Positions 36,261 to 46,290 of a DNA stretch of 64,000 nucleotides are shown here, in pieces. The translations under genes were made by a program, and so were the position numbers. How positions within the stretch are numbered: position 1 is the stretch's first letter; each line of letters opens with the position of its first letter. Under the pieces are notes generated by a model. It saw nothing but the letters and a program-made list of their open reading frames with translations, was not told where the DNA came from and ran no database searches. The stretch is from Rostrohypoxylon terebratum (lineage: Eukaryota; Ascomycota; Sordariomycetes; Xylariales; Hypoxylaceae), in contig MU385930.1 in assembly GCA_022497145.1 (NCBI GenBank), positions 98,066 to 162,065 on the forward strand, read 5' to 3'.

Positions 36261-37535
36261 ATGCATATGAAGGCAGCCTCCGTCCTCGTCGCCGGCCTGG
36301 CTGCGGTAGAGGTGTCTGCTCTGCCGAAGACGCCGGAGTGGTCCAAGCCCAAGTCGTGGACCAATCCGACCCAGCAACGATTCCGCACCGCTGAGCTGGG
36401 TCCGCGTCCGGAGTTCTTGATAACCGACATGGAAGAGAGCTGGCTGAAGGACAAACTATCCTCGTGCACGGACACGGTATCTCGGCCTACCAGATTCAGC
36501 ATCGGTCACCGCGGCGGTGCCTGTCTGCAGTTTCCCGAGGAGACGCGCGAATCCGTCGAGGCGGGAACGCGCATGGGCGCTGGGATCCTCGAGTGCGACG
36601 TAGCCTTCACGAGCGACCGCCAGCTCGTCTGTCGGCATGACCAGTGCGACCTGCACACCACGACAAATATCGTCGCCACCGACCTGGGTGCCAAGTGCAC
36701 GAAGCCGTTCGCGCCCGCGGGTAACGGCACGGCTGCGAGCGCCTACTGCTGTACGAGCGACATCACCCTAGCCGAGTTCAAGTCGCTCTGCGGCAAGATG
36801 GACGGGTACAACGCCTCGGCTACCACGCCCGAGGACTTCTTGCACGGGACGCCCGCCTGGCGAACCGACTTGTATGCCACCTGCGGCACCGTTCTCGCCC
36901 ACAAAGAGTTTCTGGAGCTCGTCGACTCCCACGGCCGCGACTTCACCACCGAGCTGAAGCAGCCGCGCGTGCCGATGCCCTTCGACGGCAACTACACGCA
37001 GGAGATCTACGCGCAGCAGGTGATCGAGGAATACCAAGCGGCGGGTATCGACCCGTCGCGAGTCTGGTTACAGAGCTTCTCGTTCGCGGATATAGTGTAC
37101 TGGCTCGGCGCTGACCCGGCATTCGGCAAGCAGGCCGTGCTGCTGGACCAGAGCGGCGACCTGCCGGGCACGTTTCCGGCTGCCGTTGCCAACCTGTCAT
37201 TTTACAGAGAGGCCGGCGTACAGGTTGTCGCGCCGCCGCTCCAGTACCTCGTCACCCTCGATGAAAACAACCAATACATCCCTTCTTCCTATGCGACGAA
37301 GGCAAAGGATCTAGGCTTCAAAATCCTAACTTGGTCGCTCGAGCGTTCGGGACCGCTAGCCCAGGCTGCGGCCGCCGACGACTACTACTACTCGACCATT
37401 ACTAATGGCACGCACAGGGACGGCGACATGTACAAATTGGTTGACGTGTTAGCGCGACAAGTGGGCGTCCAGGGAATCTTCTCGGATTGGTCTGCTACTG
37501 TAACGTATTATGCTAACTGCCTCAACCTCTTCTAA
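36261..37535 (+). CDS. Secreted glycerophosphodiester phosphodiesterase
   Basis: Hydrolyses glycerophosphodiesters to glycerol-3-phosphate and an alcohol; here predicted extracellular, for phosphate or choline scavenging. Intronless, 424 residues. A signal peptide is visible (KAASVLVAGLAAVEVSALP). Either ATG, at 36261 or 36267, is possible; the second gives the more standard signal. The GDPD core starts with SIGHRGG (His83) and FPEETRESVEAGTRMGAGILECDV, then RHDQCDLH, the metal and catalytic residues of the family. Later LELVDSHGRDFTTELKQ and VWLQSFSFADIVYW complete the TIM barrel. Several N-x-S/T sequons and paired Cys fit secretion. GC-rich coding sequence contrasts with the AT-rich flanks. 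It converges on the chitinase gene with 306 bases between stop codons. Confidence 0.92.
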   Translation: MHMKAASVLVAGLAAVEVSALPKTPEWSKPKSWTNPTQQRFRTAELGPRPEFLITDMEESWLKDKLSSCTDTVSRPTRFSIGHRGGACLQFPEETRESVEAGTRMGAGILECDVAFTSDRQLVCRHDQCDLHTTTNIVATDLGAKCTKPFAPAGNGTAASAYCCTSDITLAEFKSLCGKMDGYNASATTPEDFLHGTPAWRTDLYATCGTVLAHKEFLELVDSHGRDFTTELKQPRVPMPFDGNYTQEIYAQQVIEEYQAAGIDPSRVWLQSFSFADIVYWLGADPAFGKQAVLLDQSGDLPGTFPAAVANLSFYREAGVQVVAPPLQYLVTLDENNQYIPSSYATKAKDLGFKILTWSLERSGPLAQAAAADDYYYSTITNGTHRDGDMYKLVDVLARQVGVQGIFSDWSATVTYYANCLNLF

Positions 37536-37841
37536 GACCAAGCAATGGATTACCAGGTATAATAAAAGCCGATGCCGAGTAGATAGGTACAATACGTAAA
37601 AGCCCCGGGCCTGGAAAATAATGTATATAATGATTCTAAGATTTTATTTGATTCAAAAAGCAATTCTTAATTTAACTCTACGAGACTCCGTTATACTCTG
37701 GCAACTTTTGAAATCTACCCATGATGCTACATATGTCATAGATACATTTGGCAAAGGTACGTTAATCAGTTGAAATAGGTCGTTACTCGTAACGATGGCC
37801 TTGACCGTAGGACCGTAACTAAGACTTAAGATATTGGGTAT
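37536..37841. other. Short convergent spacer
   Basis: 306 AT-rich bases with likely overlapping 3' processing signals. Nothing else seen. Confidence 0.6.
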
Positions 37842-39237
37842 TTACAGCTCCTCCTTTCTGGAGGAGATGCTCCTTATTCCAGCATTGAGCGCCTTGAGAT
37901 GATCCCATCTTGGCGCATCTTCACCTAGACCCCACGCAAAAACGCCACCCAGCTTTTCCTTTTCCACGATGAGAGGAAATTTCTTAGCCACAGCCATCGG
38001 TGTATCAAATGTCCACCAGATAGCCTCTTGCTCATCCCAGTAATAGTAACCGCCCCCTACTTCATCATAGCGTCCCTGTGCCATAGCTTTATCAAACGAT
38101 GCTTTGACATCGTGAGGCACCTCGTCGTGCCACGAAAAAGCACCCCCTCTACCGAGATCAGCACCAGTTTCCGGATCCTCCATCAGACCCGTAGGACATC
38201 CGATGGGGTTCTTGACGCATGGTGCGCGTTCCGTGCGGAAGTACTTGACGTAAAAAGCGAAGCCTAGATTGATCTGGTCGGGTGTCGCACCGTTTGCCAT
38301 GTAAGCGTGCACCGCCTCTAGACTATTCTGAACACCGGTATGGTGTTTCGTCACGTTGTCGCGACGGTTCATCAAGTCGTATGTCATGACGTTTAAGAAG
38401 TCAAGAGACTCCATAATCGAGGGAACGGTCTCGGGCTTGAAAGCAAGCATATCCCTCGGAAGGCCTGGTACTGCTGCTGATATGAGCTTGTTGGGGCCGA
38501 GCGCCTTTCGAATTTGAGCGAGTAGCTTCGGATATGCTGCAATTTCCCACTCTCTCAGCTTGTTGGGAAGCTTTTTCCAATCCTCGCCGTTGCCTCTTTG
38601 AGGGTACTCTATCAGCACCGTCGTATCACAAGCAATACCTCCGATTCTACACTGGAGGAGAGCTTACCCGGGGTACTCCCAGTCTATGTCGACTCCTTTA
38701 GTGTACGAAGTGTCAGGATCATGAATAGCAGAGACAAGCGGTGCCGCATATTACGGATGTCAAACTAACCATCGGCGCCTGTATCACGAACCATGCAGGC
38801 TATGTTGCGAGCGAACCGAACTTGGTTCTCGTCCGTCCGTGCGGCCGTGTCAAACCCGGCCGTGTCGCCCCAACCGCCGACGGCGACCATTATCTTGGCT
38901 CCTGGACGAAATTTGGAACGAGCTTCGCTGACGGACATAAACAAAGGCCATGTAGATCCACTTTCTTGCTGGTTGAAGAGGTTAGGACTCATAAAAGCCA
39001 AAGCTACATGGGTGATGGGTGAGCTGAGTGCCGGATCTGGTACAACGGGATGTTGTCTAGGAGCTGCTGTTAGGGAGGACGATATAGCTAGGTAGGCTGC
39101 TAGGATCCATAAACAAGAGAATTTCAATATACCTACCCTGTGAGATACATTATGTTTCTCAGAGGCGCTGTTGCCAAGGCCATAGCGACGGTCAGTGCGA
39201 GGATTGTAAAAAGGGTTTGGAAAGCAACTATGTTCAT
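37842..39237 (-). CDS. GH18 chitinase, secreted
   Basis: Endo-acting chitin hydrolase of glycoside hydrolase family 18. Exons on the minus strand are 39237-39137, 39056-38770, 38695-38668 and 38595-37842, giving 389 residues. The signal peptide is MNIVAFQTLFTILALTVAMALA, followed by the first strand RNIMYLTGQHPVVPD. MVAVGGWGD is the conserved beta-strand 3 motif. The catalytic DGVDIDWEYPGG (general acid Glu in DxDxE) is encoded almost wholly by a 28-base exon. MTYDLMNRR and the late GGVFAWGLGED strand are also family hallmarks. No carbohydrate-binding module or membrane anchor is visible, so it is a single-domain enzyme. The 38596 acceptor was chosen because it alone gives EYPGGNGEDW; a nearer AG would shift the frame. 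Confidence 0.9.
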
Positions 39238-40601
39238 GTCGGCCGAGAGTTACGAAAATGTTGAATGAGAATGAACCATGAGGTTTCAATGTGAAGGCTT
39301 AGATTATTTAAACGCCTGCATATACCATATACGGAGAAAGGGACTTTGTAGTTTGCTGCTTCCCTTATTCTTATTATTTACCTAATAAGTATATCATCCA
39401 ATACCTACCTAGTACTAGTAACAAAAGTATAATCAGTAATAGGTTAAAGATGGATAGAAAGAGACACCGTAAGTTGTCGACAATCCGATCTTCGTGAGGG
39501 ACGATTAGGGTTATGCAACATGCAACTAAGAAACAGACGTATCTAGCCTACCTACCTAGGTATATTGGGCAATTGAAGGTTGCTTATATCGAGTCCATTG
39601 CTCCCGGACAACTTTGAACACAAATGTACCCAGGACCCAGGACCCAAGCTGGTACCTACTAGTAACTAGGTACATAACGAAGCCATGGAAACATCACATC
39701 ATATTACTTCGTATATATCAATACCTAAACATACTCATCACTATTACTCTTTCATGTATCGATTTCTATTTCGGAATCTTTAGCTCTTATATCGATATCG
39801 ACAGCATTAGAAGATCTCGGACTTGCGGGCTTGCGGGCTTGTGGGTGTGACGATCAGATGCGTCAACGAATCCGTCCACTCATGAGCAACCTGTCCCCCC
39901 GTCCTCCACCCAATCCACAGCTTTCGAAAGGACCTCACACTTGATATCGAAGCTGCTGATGAGTTATATTACATACACCCTGCAGTAATCTCAGGCGAAT
40001 GATCGGAGATCCTAATTCTACTTACCCCACGCTGGACCCTATCTTGCAGCACTCTTCTGCAGAGCAGAGCAAATTTCTGATGAAAATCTGCTGCGTTTTC
40101 GAGAAGCGATCGATCTACAGGCAAGGTCGTTCACTTGTCCAGCTATTACAGATTTTAAAAAGTCCGCGTGCCTGGGTAAGCTGTAAGTACCATAGTGCTG
40201 GGAAAACAAGCCACCCTACCACCCTTTCTTCCTACAGTTAATTTTGGCTCCTGCAATGCGAGGTGATGTGGTGAGTCGCGCTGCCGCATACCAACCCCTG
40301 CAGATTCGCGTAATGGCAGTCCGTTCTAGCGGTATAAGTGCTTAGGCCCTTAGGGAACCGTTTTAGGTCCGGAAAATAGTTGCATGTCCCACTGTCCGTG
40401 AGGATATCTTGTCATCTCTTTTTCCACCCAGGCTTCTTTGTTGCTTCTCGTCTTATTTATCTTATTTGTCTTATTTGTCTTATTTGATGTCGTTGTCAGT
40501 GCCTTCTTCCTACCTTTTCATACCTCCTCCTCGTGAATCAGATACGCTGTGATTTTTCTAGGGCCTTTACCAATTTAGCATGTGGCCAGCCGTTCCGCTT
40601 G
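39238..40601. other. Divergent spacer between chitinase and methyltransferase
   Basis: 1.4 kb without a supported gene. It includes a four-copy 9-base repeat near 40450 and several CTACCTAGG motifs near 39550. Confidence 0.6.
40450..40485 (+). repeat. 9-base tandem repeat RTCTTATTT, four copies
   Basis: GTCTTATTT, ATCTTATTT, then GTCTTATTT twice, about 120 bases upstream of the methyltransferase ATG. Confidence 0.85.
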
Positions 40602-42118
40602 ATGGAAATGCATTCTAGCTGGGATGCCGATGACGCGTGGGGTTCGGACACGGTCGTGGGAAGCGGCAGCGAAATCGCAGTGGCTGGTCCCGAAGACGTG
40701 CAGGATGGCGAATTTGAAACTTCTGATTTTGATACTTCGTCGATGAGCATGTTTGGGAGCGTTTCTTCGTCTATATACCGGCATTCATACGAGAACGGTC
40801 GAAGAGTACATCCCAAATCGTCCTGGCAAAGTCGGCACATGATACTAATTCACTAATGCTAGTATCACAAGTATCGGTACGGAACATGTAGGCAAATTCC
40901 TGTTTCCATTCGTCTCCCCGTTATGCAGTCGTCTCACGTGTATATTTTGCACGGCTTTGTGGCTTTCGAAAACTCCCGAGATTTGTCTGCGGCCAAAATG
41001 TCTGGGCGTGGAAGGTTAACCCAAGATGAGGCTAGATCCTATTCCAAACGACGAGACCGAACAGAATAGGGAAGATTTGAAACACGTCGCAATCCTGGAA
41101 CTCACAAGGTACCACGAACTATCGCAGGGTGAATTCGGAAGGGTTTGAACTAGATGCTGATAGATACCCTAGAGGCAAGAACTTCTTCGCCCCAATCGGC
41201 GATCATCCCCAGAAAATAATTGATCTGGGCACGGGCACCGGAACCTGGGCTATAGAAGGTAGGTAATGCAAAACTATTGCCAAGCTACCTATCGAAGTCG
41301 CGCATGTTAATAACTGTCGTCTTATTATAGTTGCTGATATGTTCCCCGGCGCGGAGGTTGTCGGATGCGATTTGAGCCCTATCCAACCTTTCTGGGTCCC
41401 GGGTAATGTGAGGTTCATCATAGATGATATCGAAGACGAATGGGCTCACGGAGACGGATGGGATCTCGTACACATCCGTCAGGTCTTCCCGGCGATACAG
41501 GACCCTCCTGGTGTGTGTAGACAGAGTTTTGGGTAAGTCCTACCTACCAAACCTCGACCCTGGCGAAGCTGTGAATGCTGAAGAGACGTCAAAAGCCATC
41601 TCAAACCAGGCGGTTGGATCGAAGTCCAGGATTTTGGCGGAATCGTAAAATGCGACGACGACACGCTCCGGGCAAATTCTTTACTTACCCAATTTTACGA
41701 TATGACAACCGAGGCGCTATCGAAACGCGGAATACGATGGACCATTTCCAACAACTTGGATGAGATGCTGAGGCAGATCGGCTTCGTCAACATTGAATGC
41801 AAGAAATTCAAAGTCCCTATCGGGACTTGGCCGAAGGTACCGTAGATTTTCTCTTGAACCGTATTCTTAAGACTTAGGTACCTATAGTCTGACGCCGGAG
41901 AATAGGCCAAACGGCTTCGGTTAGTTGGACTGTATATGAAGTCAGTATTCGAGGATCTCATAGACGCGCTTGCGCCTATAGTATTTCCACTGCTTTCCAA
42001 GTCCCCGCAGCAGATGAAGGAGTTTGTGACTAGCGCGCAGGACGAATTACAGACGACAACCGCCCACGTATATCTTGACTACTTCTTCTGGTACGCCCAA
42101 AGACCTCCGGCCGATTGA
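40602..42118 (+). CDS. LaeA-like class I SAM-dependent methyltransferase
   Basis: Rossmann-fold methyltransferase of the fungal LaeA/TAM-domain type. Seven exons, 40602-40805, 40863-40887, 41036-41108, 41173-41258, 41331-41532, 41584-41836 and 41906-42118, join to 351 residues. RYGTYPIPNDETEQNREDLKH across exons 2-3 is the conserved lead-in. IIDLGTGTGTWAIEVAD is SAM motif I, and VVGCDLSPIQPFWVPGNVRF, DLVHIRQV and HLKPGGWIEVQDF are the following core motifs. The N-terminal 60 residues are acidic and Ser-rich. ATGs at 40602 and 40608 are both usable. No secondary-metabolite backbone gene is in the window, so a regulatory or small-molecule target cannot be chosen. Exon 2 is only 25 bases. Family assignment is firm, substrate unknown. 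Confidence 0.87.
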
Positions 42119-43057
42119 AAGCGACAGGCCCGCCCCCCTATGATCACGATAACAAAAATGATCCTTACCTGCCTAGGTACCTACTAGGTGGTGGGTAGAA
42201 AGGACATCTGCGCGGTTCGAAGATGAGTTTGTCGCCGAGAAATCTACCTATCTAGTACCTTATGTAGCCGGCAATTTGGAGGTGGCCTGTCGGTTTTTGA
42301 TGACCGAAGGCTTTCCACCTAACTAGGACCTAGGACTAGGTACCAAAGGTATCTTTTAAGAATCCTAGGCTAAGGAGACATTCAAGAAGAAAGATACCCA
42401 AAACTCAAGTAGTAACTGTAGAGGTTCCATAAAGCGGACTGACACGACCGGTGTACCGTAGACTCATAGACGAGTCGCTTAGGTGCCTAGACAGAAAGTG
42501 AACTTTGGAAGAAAATATCAAACGGAAGACGTGAACGCTAAAGTACCTACTAATTCTTCAGTGTTTACGTACGTACGTACGTACCTACCTACCTACCTAG
42601 TAACGTGAGTTTGCGGCGTAGACCACTGATCCATGGTGTGTGGCACTGTGGTCTAGCGGTACAATACAATTCATTTAAAGAGGCAGTATCGTTGTATAAG
42701 CGTTGGATATCTATGTAACCAGATTTCTGTTTTTCTATTGTATGGGGTCGATAAGAGCGATAACGGTGTTGGTATGGTTTAAGGTTAACATCCCTAGGAC
42801 CTAGGTACCAGTGGACCTATGCATGCTTTTATCAGATATCAACAACAATTTAGTTTCTCGATCACTTTTGTCTGGATCTGTAATCAACAACATCAAAATC
42901 AACATCTTGTATTTTATTCCACTTAACTATATCGTAAGGGACCCCTATTCATCTCAATTATCGAGGATGGGAATTCCATCTCGGTAGTGCCGACGAGTAA
43001 TTAAAAAGAACTCCTTGATCACGTCAACTGCCGCGTCAATCGGACAACCCGCTCACC
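42119..43057. other. Spacer between methyltransferase and JIP5
   Basis: 939 bases rich in CTAGGTACC motifs, with an ACGT/ACCT microsatellite at 42566-42600. No gene supported. Confidence 0.6.
42566..42600 (+). repeat. Tetranucleotide microsatellite ACGT then ACCT
   Basis: Four TACG units run directly into four TACC units. Confidence 0.9.
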
Positions 43058-44453
43058 ATGTTCGAAAATCTCTGCACGTTACCTTTGAGCGCCGACCTCT
43101 TCGCGCAAGCCGTGCATCCGACCGAGCCTCTCCTGGGAGTCGGTCTCTCCTCCGGACATGTCCAATGTTTCCGCCTCCCTTCTGCCGACCGATCAGGCGA
43201 GGATGACGCCGACATTAGTGTCTTGTCCGATGGTAAAGGAACCATTGATACCGTATGGCGAACTAGACGACACAAGGGTAGTTGTCGCACCCTAGCTTTT
43301 AGCAACGACGGCTCCGGTCAGTATATGATTCGATCTATCGTTTTAGTTCTACTTTGCCGTATCAAGGAAATCTAACTCGAGCTTTGAGCTTCGAACAGCG
43401 CTGTACTCGGCCGGCACGGATTACCTCCTCAAACACTTTTCCCCGACGACCGGCCAGGTCGCTTCCAAGATCGCTATCCCTTCGACCAAGTCAATTCCTG
43501 ATTCCCCTTCCTTGCTCCACGTGCTATCACCCCAGACACTACTACTCGCCTGCGATTCGGGCGCTCTCCACCTTCTCGACCTGCGAGATGGTGCGCTGGC
43601 GACATCAAAGCCGCAGCAGACCCATTTTCCGCACGACGATTTCGTGTCGAGTATTACCCCTCTCCCACCCTCTAACGAGAGTACGAGCGGATATAGTAAA
43701 CAATGGATTTCCACTGGTGGCACAACCTTGGCCGTCACGGATCTGCGAAGAGGCGTGCTGGTACGTAGCGATGATCAGGAAGACGAGCTTCTGTGTACGG
43801 CTTTCATCGAAGGCATGGGCCCTAAGAAGAACCGCGAGAACGGTGTCATGGCCGTAGGTACTGGTACGGGAGTCTTGACATTATGGGACAAAGGGGCTTG
43901 GGATGATCAGCAAGACCGGGTCGTCGTGGATCCTGGAAAAGGAGGCGGCGAGAGCCTTGACTGCATCGTTCAAATCCCCGGCGGCATAGCCAGGGGCAAA
44001 AAGGTCGTCGTAGGCGTGGGAGACGGTAGTTTACGCATTGTCGATCTAGTGAAGAGAGAAGTTGAAAGTGCGTTGCGACACGACGATATCGAGGCAGTGG
44101 TCAGTCTGGGGTTTGATTGTCAAGGCCGGATGATTAGTGGCGGAGGTCAAACCGTCAAGATATGGGAAGAATCGCCTCTGCGAGGCGAAGCAACTGACGA
44201 TTCGGACTCGGACCAAAGCGACGATGCAGACGACTCGGATGACGACTCGGACGATGATAGTGATGAAGTCGACAACAAAGCAAACGGAAGTAAGGCCAAA
44301 CGTCGATCAAGCAAAGAATCGGACGACAGTGACTCTGATAGCGATAATAAAAGAGCAGGTCGAAGTAAAAAGAAAAGGCGAAAAGGCAAAGCAAATATTG
44401 ATCTCGGACCACACGGAGCTCACGGAGTGTTGCGTTTCAAAGGTCTGGACTAA
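43058..44453 (+). CDS. JIP5: WD-repeat protein Jip5 (WDR55 homologue)
   Basis: Nucleolar WD40 propeller protein linked to ribosomal RNA processing. Exons are 43058-43316 and 43399-44453, giving 437 residues. The start FENLCTLPLSADLFAQAVHP and GLSSGHVQCFRL form the first blade. LLLACDSGALHLLDLRDG, WISTGGTTLAVTDLRRG, GVMAVGTGTGVLTLWDKG, VVVGVGDGSLRIVDLVKRE and RMISGGGQTVKIWEE are successive blades with the usual GH..WD spacing weakened, as is typical of this family. The C-terminus is a long Asp/Ser acidic tract followed by KKKRRKGK, a nuclear or nucleolar signal, and ends in HGVLRFKGLD. The intron is 82 bases with CTAAC before the acceptor. No anomaly. Confidence 0.93.
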
Positions 44454-45228
44454 ATGAAGGACATTTCAGGGCTACTTAAGTACCCAGGTATCTATGTAGG
44501 TCCCAGGTCTCAGGTCTAGTTATCTGTTATCTGTTACTTGTTGTAACTATTTATCCTGTCCGAGATACCCAATTTTGATGTAAAATATTCGAAGCTTTGT
44601 CAGAAATCATTGTGATGGATCATCTTCAACCAGCAAATTATGGGCAACGAGAGAAAACATCCATAGACACAGATATACAAATGCCATTACAAGGGTTTAC
44701 CTAGTAGTTACCAATGACATCAAACCTGGAGCTGCATCCATGAATTTCTTACCCCAACACCAACACCAACACCTAGTAGGTACAATACCTACCCAGTAAT
44801 GCTTCTGCCGGATTGGGGCACATACGCTGCCTTGTACTGGAGGCCCAGGGCATGGTGTGCGGGGTAGGAGCATCTATGATCATCTATCGTAACTGCGGGG
44901 TACGTAAGACGTTTAAATAATGTAGATCAGATGGGATCAGATGGGATTCACGCTAGGCGGAATAATTACCTAAAATTTAAATAACCTTTGAACCTTAACC
45001 TTGGAACCTTGGAACTATAATGAATGTTCTTAAAAATGTTCTTAAACATTGGCATTGAATTTATCCAATACCTATATAATCCTTCCCATTTCATCTTCTC
45101 ATCTTCAAACTACCTAGTACGCATCAATCTATAACACCGCCGGTATATCACTCGACCCAATCATTGACGTCATCATATGTGACTCCATTCATTTCTACTC
45201 CAACTTCGAGGGCTTTTGATGATACGAA
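44454..45228. other. Convergent 3' spacer
   Basis: 775 AT-rich bases between JIP5 and 3-dehydroshikimate dehydratase stop codons. No gene seen. Confidence 0.6.
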
Positions 45229-46290
45229 CTACAGCGACGCGACCATCCTCTCGGTGACAGCTGGGGGGGCATCGACTCTTAGCTTCATGTCCTTGACAAG
45301 CTTCGCCCAAGCAACAGCACCTCGACTCGCCAATTCTCGAGGTACAATCTTGTCCTCGTCTGACATCCTCCTATTAAAAAGCTCCATGCTAACCCAACCT
45401 TCGAACCCTAGCCCCTGAAAGATCGCTCTGGATATCTCGGAAACAGGGAGGTATGCTCCACGATCTTTCTCTCCGTAAAAAAGCCTACAATTTCGAGACC
45501 AGCTCATCCGTGCTGGCTGTTCTGCATTGTAGAATTCGTGACCTTGTACCAGCGGTTCCATTAGCCGCTCAGCATCCACCACTTGTACGTAGAAGACTTT
45601 TCGAATATCTATAATGGTCAAGAGACGAGCGATCGACTCTCGTACCGCCTGGTCGCAGTTTGGCGTACGACCCGTCGGCGAGGAAGGGTCGGCATAGATG
45701 CGCCCCGCAATATTGAACGTGTCGAGGCAAAGGCCAAAATTGGGTCGGTCGACGGCTTGGACGATATCCCAACTCTGCTCCCATAAATCGCAACGGGTAC
45801 CCCAACACAAAGCCTCGTACACAAAGCGGATCGGCGGCTTCTGCTGAAGGCCCATATCTGCCACCTTTCTTAGATCTTCGATGGCCACACGAGCGTCTTT
45901 GGATAGCTCGGAGGACGGCAGGAAGTTGGATGGGATCTGCACCATGTTGGTACCCAAGGCCCTCGCCAGCTCGAACCAGAACTCGAGCTGTTCGATCCGC
46001 TCAGCGTGCGCCTGGCGGTCCAACAGCCCCTCGTAGTGTGCGAATGGCTGCAGGCACACAATTTCCAGTCCCCTCTCCTGGCAGAGTATGCGAATGATAT
46101 GAGCTGCCTCGAGCTCGTTGTCCGCCTCGGTATTTTCGGGTAGCTGTCTCGCAACGTCTACGAGATCTTCGTGGAAGAGCTCGATGCCTCTGTATCCGTA
46201 TAGCTGGGCCATATCCAACTTATGCACGAGAGAGTGACCGGCAGAACATCGCCCTAGCGACATGGATGTTATCGCTAGCTTAGAAGGCAT
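45229..46290 (-). CDS. 3-Dehydroshikimate dehydratase
   Basis: TIM-barrel, metal-dependent enzyme converting 3-dehydroshikimate to protocatechuate in quinate catabolism (equivalent of Aspergillus qutC and Neurospora qa-4). Intronless, 353 residues, normal length. The start MPSKLAITSMSLGRCSAGHSL is the family N-terminus, followed by GYRGIELFHEDL, EIVCLQPFAHYEGL, RFVYEALCWGT, NFGLCLDTFNIAGRIYADP, KVFYVQVVDAERL and WVSMELFNRR. The Glu, Asp, Gln and Glu within the last four of these are the expected metal ligands. None of the other quinate genes (dehydrogenase, dehydroquinase, activator, repressor) is in the window, so this copy is outside a qut cluster. Very secure identification. Confidence 0.93.
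   Translation of the reverse strand: MPSKLAITSMSLGRCSAGHSLVHKLDMAQLYGYRGIELFHEDLVDVARQLPENTEADNELEAAHIIRILCQERGLEIVCLQPFAHYEGLLDRQAHAERIEQLEFWFELARALGTNMVQIPSNFLPSSELSKDARVAIEDLRKVADMGLQQKPPIRFVYEALCWGTRCDLWEQSWDIVQAVDRPNFGLCLDTFNIAGRIYADPSSPTGRTPNCDQAVRESIARLLTIIDIRKVFYVQVVDAERLMEPLVQGHEFYNAEQPARMSWSRNCRLFYGEKDRGAYLPVSEISRAIFQGLGFEGWVSMELFNRRMSDEDKIVPRELASRGAVAWAKLVKDMKLRVDAPPAVTERMVASL

Noticed and set aside
42640..42715. tRNA-like stretch (GTGGTCTAGCGGTA)
   Set aside because: It resembles a D-arm, but no T-arm GGTTCRANYCC or matching acceptor stem follows.
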